Assembly (NCBI GenBank): GCA_002803225.1
Contig: NXFV01001133.1
Coordinates: 20,634 to 84,633, forward strand
Source of the DNA: Gamarada debralockiae
Taxonomy: Eukaryota; Ascomycota; Leotiomycetes; Helotiales; Hyphodiscaceae
Direction of reading: 5' to 3'
DNA length: 64,000 bases
Shown: positions 38,311 to 50,408 of the stretch, one piece after another
Layout of the letters: each line of letters starts with the position of its first letter
How positions within the stretch are numbered: the first letter of the stretch is position 1
The notes under the pieces: model-generated
The model's input: the letters and a program-made list of their open reading frames with translations, nothing else
What the model was told of the DNA's origin: nothing
Databases searched by the model: none
Translations under genes and position numbers: made by a program

Positions 38311-41249
38311 CTACCGTATTAATTGCTTTATAAGACCCCTTCTCAGTATAAGACCCCCAGTTTATAAGAGCTGGGTTTTTTAAGGCCACGTGAAGTCAGA
38401 TTATACCAGAGCTTATACATAGGGTTCAATTAGGGGCTCCATTACCCCCTTAGACCTATCATTTTAGGCTCTATTTAATGCAGCATAACCCTACTGAAAA
38501 TGCTGTGTTCTTGCTGTATTTATGTGAAAATTCCGATGTATTGAATATAAAGTATTATAGTAATTATAAGTCAAAAGGAAACTATAAAGCAGACCCATTA
38601 TTCGCAGTCCTAGAGGTCATGACCCAATATGAAAAGATAGACACTCTCCCACGTATTCTACACCTAATCAACATCTATAAAGTCATCTACCTGTACATCC
38701 TCCTTATCTTCATCAGGGTCGAACTCTTTATCATCGTCAGGATCAAATCGAGCATTAGATTCATTATCAGACTCAGTCGTAGCGTAGCTCTCGTCCTCCT
38801 CTACCTCCCAAAACAAGTGTGGTAAGCCATTTGCAACCTCTTATTTCTGTGTGACCTCTCCTGAATACGGGCTGAAAGTTGGATGTCTTGCCGCATCTAA
38901 CACACAAACAGGTTCATGGCAAATGAAGCCTTTCGGCGTTCTGGTTGGGAGGAAGAATCTGGTTTAAGATGAATAAGGATTTTATGACTCGAAAAGGCGT
39001 TGGGAGGATTCTCAGAATGCATGGGTTGCGCGTGAACAAAATTGACATTCTTTCTATCTACTCATTCTACGTCAATGTTCACCCTTCAAATCCTCAAATC
39101 TTTTGCTCTCTAGGAAATTACCGTATAACTATAGGTTCTAAAAGTCCGTGAACATTGAGAGTGTGAGCATATAGGGTGTTGATGGGGCAGCAGAGACATG
39201 GAAGCCTCGACAAGCTACTCACAAGAGAGAGTGACACGGATTCTCTGACAGCCACAGATGCGATACGAATTGTCTATTCGGCCTAGAAGGAAAGTATGCA
39301 AGCAAAATGGAGGAGATTGGACGTTCAATTGGTCTGACAAAGGAAGAACTGATGAAGATAGCTGATGAAGAATCCCTGAAGTGGGCCCGAGAGAGTGAGC
39401 GCGTAGAGTATGAACCTCTTGCAGACGGGAAGGCCCAGGCTCGTACCGCCTTTTCGGAATTAGATAACGTCAATTCGTGAGGCACCGAGCTTGACTCCTG
39501 GGCCGGACCGCAATGCAAAAAGGATCAGGCCAAGGTGCTTTTGCAAATCTTCTGGGACATTGAATTCGGATGATGTGATAAACCTGGAAGACGCTGACCC
39601 AAAATTGAGTCGAAGATATCACCGGAGAGACAGAGAATATCTTTCTGCATTTGATAAAGTGGATAAGTAAAGCACCCATGCCCGCTATATAGGGTGTTAA
39701 TGGGAAGGAAGGGTATAGACTCTATGAAGACAAATGATCCAATCAACCGAGTCAATTATTTGAGGTGCATTGAACTATCTCTATCTTTTTACCTCTCACT
39801 TGAAGTGACGTTAAATTGCGAGCGAATCATTCATGTCAGCGAGCTTGTCACTGCCTCCTTGTAAATTGACTTGCGTACAGCAGATTAGCAGCGATCCCAG
39901 AAAGTGACAAGAAAATGGCATAACCTGTACCAACTGGACCTTCAATGTATAAACACACTTGAGTAACCGTTTACGCTTGCCATGACGCCATGTGACCGAC
40001 GCGCTGGTGACCAATCCTCGTCGTTTAAATATTTCCCAAATTTCCAGTGCCACCTAATTCACCATGAACAACACCAAATGGCAGAGACCGAATTCTAGTT
40101 AATAAACTTCTCGCCTCTCACGGCGGAACTTTCTTCCCGGATTTTTGATATTTTTGTTCCGTATGACTATTTTATACCGTACTTAGCTTCCAGAGCTTAC
40201 TCGCACTTCGCGCAATGCACCACATCTCTTTCTACTATATACATGGTCCGTCATCCTCATAGACATTCTATCACCACGACAACAAGTCCCCAGACATTGG
40301 CTTGAAGCAGCTCGATTGTTCCCGTTGACGTGCTTTCAGGATTGCCGAGACTAGTGAAAGCTTACATGTGAAACATTGTGAATACATGACCCGCACCGCG
40401 ACACCTGCTTCTACAAGCTAGCTGCTACAGGCCGATAACAAGGTGCCTATCGATGCGGAACGCCACAAAACCGAGCATAGTCATTTCGGCCTGCCAAAAG
40501 GGGCATGTAATAACGAATGCGATCCATGTAGTGCTGGGGACTGGACATGACTCTTCTACAATCGCGCAAGTCCTCTTACTAATATTCAGCGAAGGATACG
40601 AGTAGCCGTTAACGAGCCATGTGTATAGGCATAGGGATAGAAACTAGCGCCCCGGTCCAGGCTTATCTTGTCAAGCGACTAACCTTAATCTTAACCTAAT
40701 CGTGCTTAAGAGGATTCCCAAGGGGCTTGTTGGCCCCGCTGCCCCTTCATCTCCATCGTTTCTGCTAGGCAGAACGTGCAGACAATGACTGACATCAGTC
40801 GATCATCACTAGCTGCAGGGTGCTGCAAGGCAGCGCCAGGTTCCCTCATCACTCAACCCTTGCATGGCTACCCCTCTCTGTTGCTGCCGTCCGGGCCCGG
40901 GCTATCAGCTTATCTGGGCAGGCATCACGATGTACCTGCCGCCAGATCTATGGTATCTCGATTGGGTTGTTCCGCAAGAACGCCCCTCCGACGTCGAGTT
41001 GCTACCTCTAGACTGGCTCGGACTTCCTCTTCTATGAGCTGCCTGGTTAGCATTAGTCGTAGGATGGATGAACGCCACGATTTCTTCCCCACAAGCATCA
41101 ATTCTCGAACGTCTCCAGGGAGCACAATGAGAGTATCTCCATCGCCGAGGTGGCCGTGAAGATTATAAAATGAGATGAACGCCTCTCCATTTGTGTTCGA
41201 CATTCCAAGTGCTCTCATCCATCTTGGTTCTTCTCGCTGTTCTATAAAT
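38311..41249. other. 2.9-kb gene-poor region with fragments
   Basis: A minus-strand frame at about 38664-38840 encodes a strikingly acidic terminus (FDPDDDKEFDPDEDKEDVQV) ending in a stop. It is probably the tail of a lost gene or transposon. A plus-strand frame at 39300-39480 encodes a charged helical piece (LTKEELMKIADEESLKWARE). Neither has an identifiable partner. Nothing else is supportable up to the protease promoter. Confidence 0.4.
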
Positions 41250-43343
41250 ATGCTGTCCTCAGTCATCACAATCGTTGCTCTTGGAGTGGCTGCCACTCAC
41301 GCTGCTCCTGCCACGGGTCCTCTGGCTGAGGTCGTTGGTAACTCCCGCTTCAGCGTTCCTGCTGTCCACAATCCCAATTATGTGCGTAATGGTACCGCGG
41401 CCATGCTCAAGGCATACGCCAAGTATAAGCTCAAGCCCACCATGGAGATGCCTAAAGCCTTCACCGAGTCGCTGTCAAAACGTCAAGACGGTTCGGTGCC
41501 CGCCGTTCCCAATGATGGAAGCGAATACTTGGTCCCCGTCACCATCGGCGGAGAGCCTTTGAACTTGGACTTTGATACAGGAAGCTCTGATCTGTAAGAG
41601 AGAAGCAACCATTCAAGAGGTGACTTGTCCTGGAAAATGCTGACACAAGTTCCTCTAAGTTGGGTCTTCTCATCTCTTCTTCCTTCTAGCGATCTTACGA
41701 CCCATGAGTACTACACGTCATCTAAGAGCAGTACCTACAAAGCGATGTCTGGCTACACTTGGTCCATCTCATACGGCGATGGGTCGTCCGCCAGCGGTGT
41801 TGTGGGGACCGATACTGTCACCGTCGGCGGCACCACCGTCACCACACAGGCCATTGAACTTGCCAACAAAATCTCCTCTGAGTTTCAGCAAGATGCGGCA
41901 GATGGTCTGCTAGGTCTGGCCTTTAGCAGCATTAACACTGGTGAATATATTTGAGTATCCCGATACTTAAACGCCGACTCTAACACTTTCTAGTCACGCC
42001 CGCCCAGCAAAAGACCTTCTTCGACAACGCCCAATCTAGCCTTGATTCTCCCATCTTTTGTGCCTACCTTCCAAACAATGCCGATGGTGCATACGATTTT
42101 GGATACACCGACTCATCCAAATACACAGGTACCATCCAATACGCTTCCGTCAGCGACGCGAACGGCTTCTGGGAGTATTCTTCTCCGTCCTACAAAGTTG
42201 GCTCTACCACTTACTCCCAATCTGGATTCACGGCTATCTCGGATACGGGAACCACATTGATTCTCATGGGTGATACCGCTGTGTCCAACTACGTGAGTAG
42301 TCCACTTCATGTGTGAAGAGTCTTAGTCGCATAACTTACGCTAATAATTGCAATGCAGTATGCAAAGGTAAGCGGCGCTTCCTATGACAGTGCCCAAGGT
42401 GGATACACCTTCCCTTGCTCTGCGACGTTGCCGACCCTCTCGATTTTGATTGGTCCAACTTATTATGCAACAATTCCGGCTTCATTGATGAACTTTGGTG
42501 TTACCACTGGCAGCACCTGCTTTGGGGCGCTTCAGTCTGTAGGCAGCGGCACTCAGAACATCTATGGCGACGTATTCTTCGTAAGTTCCCCTCATCAAAT
42601 TATTTGAATGTATAATCTTTTCTAATTTCTCTCCCGAGAATGCCTACTATGGTGTCTTTGATGCGAGCGGACCTCAGTTCGGGTTTGCTCCAGCAACACC
42701 TGCTGGCTCTTCTCCGCCACCAACGTCAAGCTCGACGGCGACTCCAACTTCAACGTCAACAACTACTGCCAAACCAACCACCACAACCAGTACCACCAGT
42801 ACCACCAACACCGTCAATCCAACCACCACAACCAGTACCCCGACACCGTCAAGTACCGCTGGAGTCTTCAGCGGCAAAGGTTACTTGGAGGCATATACCT
42901 CCGGTAGCCAGGAGGGATGCCTTATCTCTGAGATGACGTGGTATGAAGGAGGCACCTGTGCGACTTATACCGCTACTCCGAATGGTTAGTTGCGCTCTCC
43001 CCGCCCTGCTGCCTGAACCTTAAACTAACCGACCTTTTTCATTGCGATAGGATCCGGCTTCACTCTAAGCACGAAGGACGGTAGCTGCGGCATATATGAA
43101 TCGTATCTTACATGTGGATACGGCGTTTCTAGCACATTCACTGTAGCCCCCCTCCCCCCTCCTTTAATGCTTCTAGTATAAGAGTCTGTCACTAACAGTT
43201 TTCAAAAGGCAATCAACGGATACCTCTCCTACAAGGGAGCCACCAACTTTTACACATCTGAGACTCCGGGGTGGGACGGACCGGAGTATGTATCCACGAA
43301 ATCTGATAACGTAGAAGTCAGCTTTAGGTGGCAAGCGAAGTAG
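41250..43343 (+). CDS. Secreted pepsin-type aspartic protease with RNase T2-like C-terminal domain
   Basis: Seven exons (41250-41593, 41660-41940, 41994-42292, 42359-42580, 42639-42984, 43051-43142, 43209-43343) give 572 aa. A signal peptide ([14 protein letters not shown]) is followed by a propeptide ending at a Lys-Arg (about residues 77-78). The A1 catalytic motifs are intact: FDTGSSDLW with Asp at about 109, and AISDTGTTL with Asp at about 292. The flap [10 protein letters not shown] is also present. The catalytic part ends at [17 protein letters not shown] Thr/Ser/Pro linker (about 400-455) leads to an extra domain at about 461-572: [20 protein letters not shown], then [30 protein letters not shown] and VEVSFRW. 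This resembles the C-terminal domain found in fungal RNase T2 enzymes. It is probably an extracellular acid protease; the added domain may bind wall or substrate. Confidence 0.93.
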
Positions 43344-43841
43344 ACGTGAAATTGGAAACTTCTCCACAAGAGTATTAAGACATGCCAATTTTTTTATTTA
43401 TTTCTAATATGATTCTCCTTAGGCTAGTCGTTTAACTCCTTTTGGTTTCATTGACTCTCAATTCGCGGCAACAGTATATTACCCTTTAATCCTATCATGT
43501 ACTTGAAATCTGAGACCTCCGATTAGTGCACTTTATCTTGGTCCGAAGCAATACCACCACCTAACCTATTCTCATTCTGACCTCCTCCAGTTAGTAGTGT
43601 AAATACCAGAAGTCACAAGTCCTTCTTCTTCTCTATTTTCTCACCAATATCCCGCTTCCAAGCCCCCAAAAACCTCTCCCGCTCGATCCAGCGCCGCCAC
43701 CCTCTAAAGTAAATTATAAATAAACTAATAATATAGACAAAGTACTGGGTATATTTGGAAGATGTCCACTTTATGTCGTCCTTGAGATCGCTGCAGGGAC
43801 ATTGACAGATACAGGAAGATATTTGAGAAGGGTATTATGCT
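43344..43841. other. 3' flank of the protease gene
   Basis: About 500 bp up to the small transposon, with no coding potential. Confidence 0.4.
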
Positions 43842-43843
43842 TA

Positions 43844-44027
43844 CAGTAAAACCTCAATATAAGAATACGCTCGGGACCGGACTTTGTATTCTTATATAAG
43901 AGGATATTCTTAGCAAAAGCGGTGGGCCTTACCAAAAATTACCCCTGCGGGACCAGAGAATTTATTAATAGGGGATTCTTATATCCAGGATTCTTATATC
44001 CAGGATTCTTATATCCAGGTTTTACTG
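43844..44027. mobile_element. Small TIR element (MITE), family A
   Basis: 184 bp flanked by TA on both sides (43842-43843, 44028-44029). The ends are inverted repeats starting CAGTAAAACCT, with 21 of 23 positions matching. The element is too small to encode a transposase. The interior holds CCCTGCGGGACCAGA, and three tandem copies of GGATTCTTATATCCA precede the right end. The CAGTAAAACCTC-type terminus with a TA target is typical of pogo/Tc1-like non-autonomous elements. A related copy in opposite orientation lies at 52930-53118. Confidence 0.85.
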
Positions 44028-44029
44028 TA

Positions 44030-44567
44030 TAAGAAGCCCAGGATGGTGCATGGACTGTTTGCGAGTGAAGGTGGTTGTCTGATGTTCATTACTTGTTCGC
44101 CAGTCGAGAAGACATTCAGATAGTGGATACGATCAACCCTTTATACCTGGACAAATAGAACCTAAAATAAAACAGTTGAAGATCGCAAGGCTTGGACTTT
44201 GGCTTGATCTCTTCCAGGCTTCCGAAAAGCGCAAACACAATTAACGATTTGTTATAAGGGGTACGTACCATTGAAGAGCTAAACTCCCTGATACCTCCAA
44301 TTTCATTACGAAGATGCGTACATGAAGGGATATCGAGATCGGTCTGTTTTCTGCTTGCTGAAGCTAACCCAGCAGGTTAATCAATCACTTACTCACTATT
44401 AAGGAAACCCTAGACAAATACTGTGTTCATAATCTTCAAGTATCTCTACACGATGGCGGAAAGCGCAGTTGAGCCACGTATGAGCAGCGAGCCCAAGCCA
44501 GATTCTCTACACCTTCCAATGTTTCATCCTCAACGATTCCAAGAGCAAATTCCCAGCTCAGCATATC
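44030..44567. other. Intergenic after the MITE
   Basis: About 540 bp between the element and the stop codon of the CENP-C-like gene. A short frame starting near 44453 is not supported as a gene. Confidence 0.35.
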
Positions 44568-46276
44568 CTACGGCATGGATGTAACATGCAGAATAGTCAC
44601 CTCCTTCCCTTGGTTCTTGACCACACAGTGCTCTCTACTTTTGATTCTCCACATGCCACCTACGCCAATGTTAAAATTCAACTTGCCCAGCGCAGCATCA
44701 ACTCTGCCACTAGCAACAGAGCAGATTCTCAATCCAATTCCCTTCTCGATCTCGAATTTGTGCACTTTTCCAGCATCGACAGAGATGATATTGAAATTTG
44801 TGTCGCCGATTTGGATGCCTCTCGGTCGGTTAGCGTTGTATATTGAGGAGAAAGCGATGGCTGTGGAGGTCATATTGATTAGTAAGATTTTAATTATCAA
44901 GCGGCAGAAATCTTACTTTCTTCAGGTTCCTCATCGGGGTGTATACCGACGATTCCTCGGACCTTTCCTGATTCCGTCTCCCAACCCACCAAGGCAGCGG
45001 CTCTGTGACTTCGAACAGATCTAGTGGTTGGGGTAGTAGGTTTGCCAGGGGAACAAGACGCAACAGCTAATATACGCTCTCTGTTGCTAAGAGGTTCATC
45101 GACGAAGAAATCGAGCTTGCTGGGAGGCGTAGATAGCGGCTCGGCAAACAGAGCTTGGATCTTCGAAGTGGAGGATGTCTTGATAGACTCGATGATTTGG
45201 GAGAGGGATTCATCGGCTTTGTTGAAAGAGTTAGAGGTATCGTTGGTATCGGCACCTTTGGTCTTGGCTCTCGACTTCTGAGGCTTCTTGGGTTTGGTTT
45301 GTTTTGCTGCGACCAGTTCAGCTGGACTAGCTACTTGGGTGGCTCTCGACTTGTCGTTCGTGGTCGCGGTCTGTCCAACTTTGCTGCTTGTTGCTGATTT
45401 CGTGGAACCAGTGCTTTCGTGCTTGAGACCTTTCAAAATCGTCTGCATGAGCAGGTCGGCCTTGGCCTTCGCATCCGGCGTCCTAACGCGGGAAACCATC
45501 TGCTTCGTCCTGGGCGTGCTCACAGCAGCAACTTCTGGTACTGCATGACTATCCGCTGCAGCTTCGGAAATCACATGCTCAGGAAAAGCATGGAGCTGAT
45601 TGCGCGACTTTTGTGGAGGCTGCTCAGTCGTGGCCTTCTTCAGCGCCTTCCTCGCAGCCTTCTCATCCATCTTTCTCTTTTTCCTAGTAGCCTTATCATC
45701 ACTCTCATCGTCACCAACTGCTCCAGTGTCGGGGTCCGCTGCGACCAAAGATGAACCCTCTCTGCAAGCCAAAGCGCCAGATGCAGCGTCCTCGCTGCCA
45801 GGACCTCCAACATAAGCCAGAGATGAACCCTCCTCCTCAGTACCCTCCCCCAGAGCCTCTTTCTTGGGCCGTGGATTGGGAAATTTCTTGCGATTCTTCT
45901 TGTCTTTTTTAGACTTGGAGATCGTGGACGAAATATCAGCTCCTACACCATGGTCCTGACTCTGGCTCTCAACTTCAATGACTCTCTGCTCGACTCCAAC
46001 CTCCTTCTTCTCACCCTCTTCACTACATGACTCTCGCTTCCGCTTCTTGCCTTTCTGAGATTTGAAGACGATAGGTGTGATATCAGCTTCAACACCATTG
46101 TCCTGGCTCTGCGTAGATCGACTGGCAACTTCAACAACCGAAGAGTTGACCTCATCATCACACTTTCGCTTCTTATCCTTCCTTGTCTTTGCTGAAATGG
46201 CTTCCTGTTGTTGGAGACATACGGCTAGCCTGTCCGTGACTGACATGACATTGGGTGGACGTGTGGTAGATGACAT
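44568..46276 (-). CDS. Divergent CENP-C/Mif2-like cupin protein
   Basis: Two exons, complement(join(44568-44860, 44917-46276)), give 550 aa. The C-terminal about 95 residues match the cupin dimerisation domain of CENP-C/Mif2: RGIQIGDTNFNIISVDAGKV, then GLRICSVASGRVDAAL, then GGMWRIKSREHCVVKNQGKE. Just upstream (about 418-434) is TRSVRSHRAAALVGWE, a degenerate version of the CENP-C signature that binds CENP-A nucleosomes. The rest is highly basic and Ser/Lys-rich, with imperfect repeats built on SQSQDxGVxADI followed by KSxKxKKxRK. No N-terminal Mif2 region is evident. It could be the species' CENP-C in a divergent form or a paralogue with a chromatin role. The start at 46276 has a good leader (ACAAAC before ATG); a longer frame begins at 46432. 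Confidence 0.75.
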
Positions 46277-46856
46277 GTTTGTCGTGGTTGGGGGATTGAA
46301 ACTTTGTATGGAAAATTGGCCCGAAGTTGAAGTCGCGAACGACAATATGTCAGTGGGACTTTTCTTTAGCGGATGGGAAGTGAATGTGTGGACGGGGTGA
46401 TTTGATTCAGGTCGAGAGAGCATTATTGGCACGTGATGTGCTCACGTTTCAGGAGGCGGAGCCAACATCTGGAAAACTCCAAAGCCAATTATGTTATTGG
46501 TCATTTATATGCAAGCTTGAAGGATTCGGTGACAGTTGCTAAAAGATTGGACTACACTGGAGTGACTTCCTCACAGCTCGATTATAATAGTTGCATTGAG
46601 TCTAGCTATGAAAGCTCAGCCATTCAGGATACCTCCAAAACAACTGTGGAAATCATGCTCTCTGTCCTGTTCTGTGACTTTGTTTGCCAATAAAGTAAAG
46701 AAGAAAGATCATACAAAGTAGGAGTCTTCAGATCATACGTGAGAATGCAAGTAAAGCAAAGTCATGGATCGTGAAATGCTCCCTCAAACAAGCGAACGCC
46801 ATCCCATCCCATCCCATCCCAGCATCCGATCATACACTACAAGGTCCCAACAGCGA
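46277..46856. other. Intergenic between CENP-C-like and GLC8-like genes
   Basis: About 580 bp. A CACGTG palindrome at 46432-46437 lies upstream of the CENP-C-like start. A plus-strand frame from 46433 is not supported as a gene. Confidence 0.35.
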
Positions 46857-47734
46857 CTACCGGGCACTGCCATTCATATCCTCATCCTCATCCATCTCAT
46901 CCAACTCCTCTGGATGTCCCAACAAACTCGCCACATTCTTCATCTCATAATGCTTCTTCCGCATCTCCTCAAACCGCTTATGCTTCTCCAGCTCCTCCTT
47001 ACTCAACCCAACATGTTCCTCCCCGTTAACATGCACCGCCTTCTCCTTCTTCCCCTCCGCCATCTCATGATCCGGAACCGCCTCTTCAGGCTCACCCAAA
47101 CTCAAACCAGGGATCTCCTCTTCCCTCGTACTCTTCTCCTTCCCCGGACTCCTACCCACCCTTCCCTTATCCATTTCAAGCTCATCAACCTTAATCTCCC
47201 CTGCATCCAACATGCATATCTCATCCTCATCCTCAGCTGGATCATAATGCTTGGCATAAGGCGTCTTCGGCTCATCAATCTTCATCGTAGAACTCTTCTC
47301 CTGCTCCGTCAAATACAGATTCGCCTCGTCCCATTTCAGGCGCTGGTTCTGATCCTCTGCACTGTTTCCGAGGCTCGAGTGTGAAGATCGTCTTCGTGAG
47401 CCGGCTGGGCGGGCAGCAGAGGAGGAGCGTCGATGACCAGTGTTTTGGAGGGTGTTTTGGAGGGTTATGTCTTTTTCGCTGAGCTCGTGCTCGGGTGGGG
47501 GTGGGCGGTTGAGGTGTACGGGCGAGATTGGGAGTGGGTCGGAGGTGGTGATGGGGGCTTGATGGGGTGGGGAGCGGTGGTAGGAGTTCTTGAGGATACC
47601 TGAGCAGATGAAGATGAGCTTGGGTGGTGAAGCGGGGTGATGAGGGGGGCTTATTTACCTTTCGGTCGCTTTGCAGAGGGGCTGGGAGGGGAATGAATCT
47701 GGGTAGGGACTTCTGAAGCCATTTTGGTAGACAT
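46857..47734 (-). CDS. GLC8: Protein phosphatase 1 inhibitor-2 homologue (Glc8)
   Basis: Complement(join(46857-47599, 47659-47734)) gives 272 aa. Diagnostic inhibitor-2 motifs are in order: RPKGILKNS (the KGILK PP1-docking site, split by the intron), [20 protein letters not shown], the phospho-acceptor motif [15 protein letters not shown], and [13 protein letters not shown], which corresponds to the HYNE helix that occupies the PP1 active site. An acidic C-terminus ([11 protein letters not shown]) follows. The remainder is Ser/Arg- and Glu-rich and probably disordered. Glc8 binds the PP1 catalytic subunit Glc7 and controls its activity, depending on phosphorylation of the PKTPY threonine. The exon model restores frame and motif at the junction. 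The start was chosen as the first ATG ([10 protein letters not shown]); a second Met follows four codons later. It looks intact. Confidence 0.92.
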
Positions 47735-48715
47735 CAAGTTGATGTTGTTGAGTCGTTGAGGATCTTTGGGAGTGTGGAAAGTTAGAATGGTTGGTTGTGT
47801 TTTGTACTTCGGTACTTCTTTTTGTGGAGCTGCTTGTTGTCTTAGGTGATGCTGGTCGTCCGACGTTTTTCGGGAATTGACTCTCTGGTTACGCGCGACG
47901 TGGAAAACAACTGTTCAGTTGAAGTTGAAGTGGAAGACGTGTTTGTATCGATCGTGGCTGGCTGTTGCTGATTGTTCGTGTGACAGTTGTCTTGCAGCTG
48001 AGAGTCGCAGTCTCAATGAATGATCCGTCCGTTTGGTGGAATGCGGCAGAAAAGACGTTCACGTGCAAAGACAGGGATTCGGTCTTTGGAGGAGGTTGGC
48101 TCAGCTGATGTCATATTTGTAAGCTGCACTCGCAACGAAATCGAAGTGGGAGAAATACCTTCGTAGATAAAATAAATTATTCCTTTGATCCGAATCCTGA
48201 CGTGTACGGGTTTTGGAAAATGCTCACGGTGGTATCGAGTTGCCCGTGGCGATACTTAAGTCCACTGCAAGTGGTCTTACTTTTACCCCACTTCCCCGCG
48301 TCTTCAGCGGCAGCTCAAAAAATTTCGTGCTTTTTTCGCATCATCAGAACTGTCAAAAAAATGCACGTCACCTTGCAGATTCTCTCCCCCCCTTTTCTTT
48401 ATTGGTGGATTCTTCAAGCGTGAATAGCTTCAATTTGCCCAAATGAGATAGATCATCGCACACGGAGCATCGGGTAGCTGCCCGGTCCCGACAGTGAGTC
48501 TGCTGTAATAAGGATAGTCTTTGATTCCTCGAAACATTAACCCATTATACGTTGATATCCATTACTTTGTTTCCCATTTCGAGCTGCCTTAATCATCCCA
48601 TAACTTCCCTCAACCCAGCGAAATATTACCCCAAAGTTAAGCGTCTAAAATGTTTCGTCTTCCCTCTCTCTTCCCTTTCACTGCCTTAGACTTCGGTAGT
48701 TTCACAACTCAACTT
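47735..48715. other. GLC8-like promoter side and spacer
   Basis: About 980 bp upstream of the GLC8-like start and downstream of the frameshifted gene's stop. It contains a run of CT-rich sequence near 48380 and no supported gene. Confidence 0.4.
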
Positions 48716-50408
48716 TCACAGCCTCCACGAAGACAGCAGAATTCGGAAAGTCTCTGTCGATTGGGCTGTCGTATTGGACGGCTGGAGTCGTTTTGGTTGC
48801 CGATACCTGGAACGTGAGTCCAACGTTTGGGTTGCAAAACGTTTCTCGAATTCCCCGGCAGGCAGTCTGACGGGACCCTTGGGTTTCTGGGTAGTTTGTA
48901 TCCGGGCAATCGACTCCTGCTCGGTCTTTCTCGCGTGTTCTTCCAACTTCATCTGATCTTCCAGGCTTGGATGGTAGTCAATAAAGGCACTCGGAATCTT
49001 GAAATCGAGTGTTGTCCTTTTGAAATTTGGAGCGAATTCGGGAGGAATCACTAGAATTGGTTCATGATCTTTAATACTGCTGGAGTTCTGGACGATCGCC
49101 GCCGTGGACTGTGGACATCGGCCACTGGAAAGAGCTGCGTCAATGACGCGGTTTTGAAAAGGCTCCACTCATGTGGTAGAGCAATCACGGGCGGAAGATA
49201 TCGCAGCTGAGCTGGAATGGGAACGTCTGGGAACTCGATGGACCATCGGACAAGTCAGCAATCGCAACGGCGTCCTAGGACAGCGGAAGTATACTTCATG
49301 ATTGACAGAGGTGATCTCCTCGAAACGTTGCTGATACTACTACTCGGTGTCACATTGCGAGGGCGAGGCATTCGTTTTGATACGGAGGTATCGGAACTTC
49401 GATCAGAGGTGCTCGCATGGCTCGAGGAGGATTCTGAAATGAAGCAGAAGAATTCGTTTTCCTAATGTCGTTCGTGCTCGTATCCTGCACAAGATGTGTC
49501 CACTCTTCGCCCCACCCTCTCACTCTTGACTTCTGCACCATTGGCGGAGGAGTTAGGGGATGCTCCTGTGGAAACTCCCCTGGAATTGGCGACCTGTGGA
49601 GCTTCGTTGGCTTTGGTGGCAACGACTTTCTGGTAATGCTGGCCTGCTCCATGGCACTCAGATGCTGGATCTCTTCGAAAACGCTTTCGTCACCAAGAAC
49701 CGATATTCTCGTACTTCTATGGAAGGCACTATCGCCAAATGAACTGACTCGACAAGTTATCTTCCGGGGAATATGGAGATTCTCTGGGATTTAAAATGGA
49801 TCGTGGCACAATTCAAGGGCTGTTAAAATGACTCCAGTTGAGAGACTGCAGGGTTTTCAGTTCTAAGCAATCTCGCAGCGACAAGGATAACTTACAACGT
49901 CAAACTCGAACTACAATATCCAGAATCTGCAATTTGCAGTCCCTACTCCCTCTCAAACAAACAGTTGGCTTCGATACCACAACAGACGATGCAATCAATG
50001 CAATCGCCCAACCCACCAACGCAAGCCACGCGGTGATGAAGCAATATCCATGAATCCTGATCTCCGGGGGCCACACGATCCCTATCGGCTCATTCTTCAG
50101 CGTTGCGACGAAATGGAAGATGATATATACGATCGAGATTGGAGACTAGTATTTCATCAATCAGCAACTTCTAGCTTAATATCTCGTTATCGAGCAAACT
50201 TACCGCGATCAACACAAGCACCTGAGCGACGCTTTCTCCCGGCGTATGCGGACTCGCAGAATCAAATATCAAGACCGCCCATGGTGACCCCTGTTATCGA
50301 CGCAGCTAGCACGATTCCTGGAGTGAGGATTCTGGATGTCCGAGAAGGGTGGAGGAAGTTCATTGGAACGGCGCGCCGTGGCTCTGGGTATAGGTCCACC
50401 TCGCCCAT
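48716..50408 (-). pseudogene. Frameshifted membrane-protein gene
   Basis: From a Met at 50408 the minus strand encodes a Pro-rich N-terminus and a hydrophobic segment (SRILTPGIVLAASITGVTM). A one-base frame change then leads to AVLIFDSASPHTPGESVAQV. An intron with a GTAAGT donor is followed by SPISIVYIIFHFVATLKNEP and HGYCFITAWLALVGWAIALI, giving at least three membrane segments. Downstream are polar pieces in shifting frames: a GDESVFEEIQHLSAMEQASI segment, Ser-rich sequence, DVPIPAQLRYLPPVIALPHEW, and NRVIDAALSSGRCPQSTAAI to the stop at 48716. One shift falls in an A-run in TTTTCAAAACC, where one extra A would restore the frame. Either the gene is a recent pseudogene or the assembly has indels. 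The family is not named; it resembles fungal orphan membrane proteins. Confidence 0.55.

Noticed and set aside
40925..41296. Minus-strand frame of 123 codons over the start of the aspartic protease
   Set aside because: It overlaps the signal peptide exon of a strongly supported gene on the other strand and has no domain signal.
46764..47384. 206-codon plus-strand frame rich in Leu/His/Pro
   Set aside because: It is antisense to the GLC8-like gene. Its composition is explained by the Glu/Lys-rich codons on the opposite strand.
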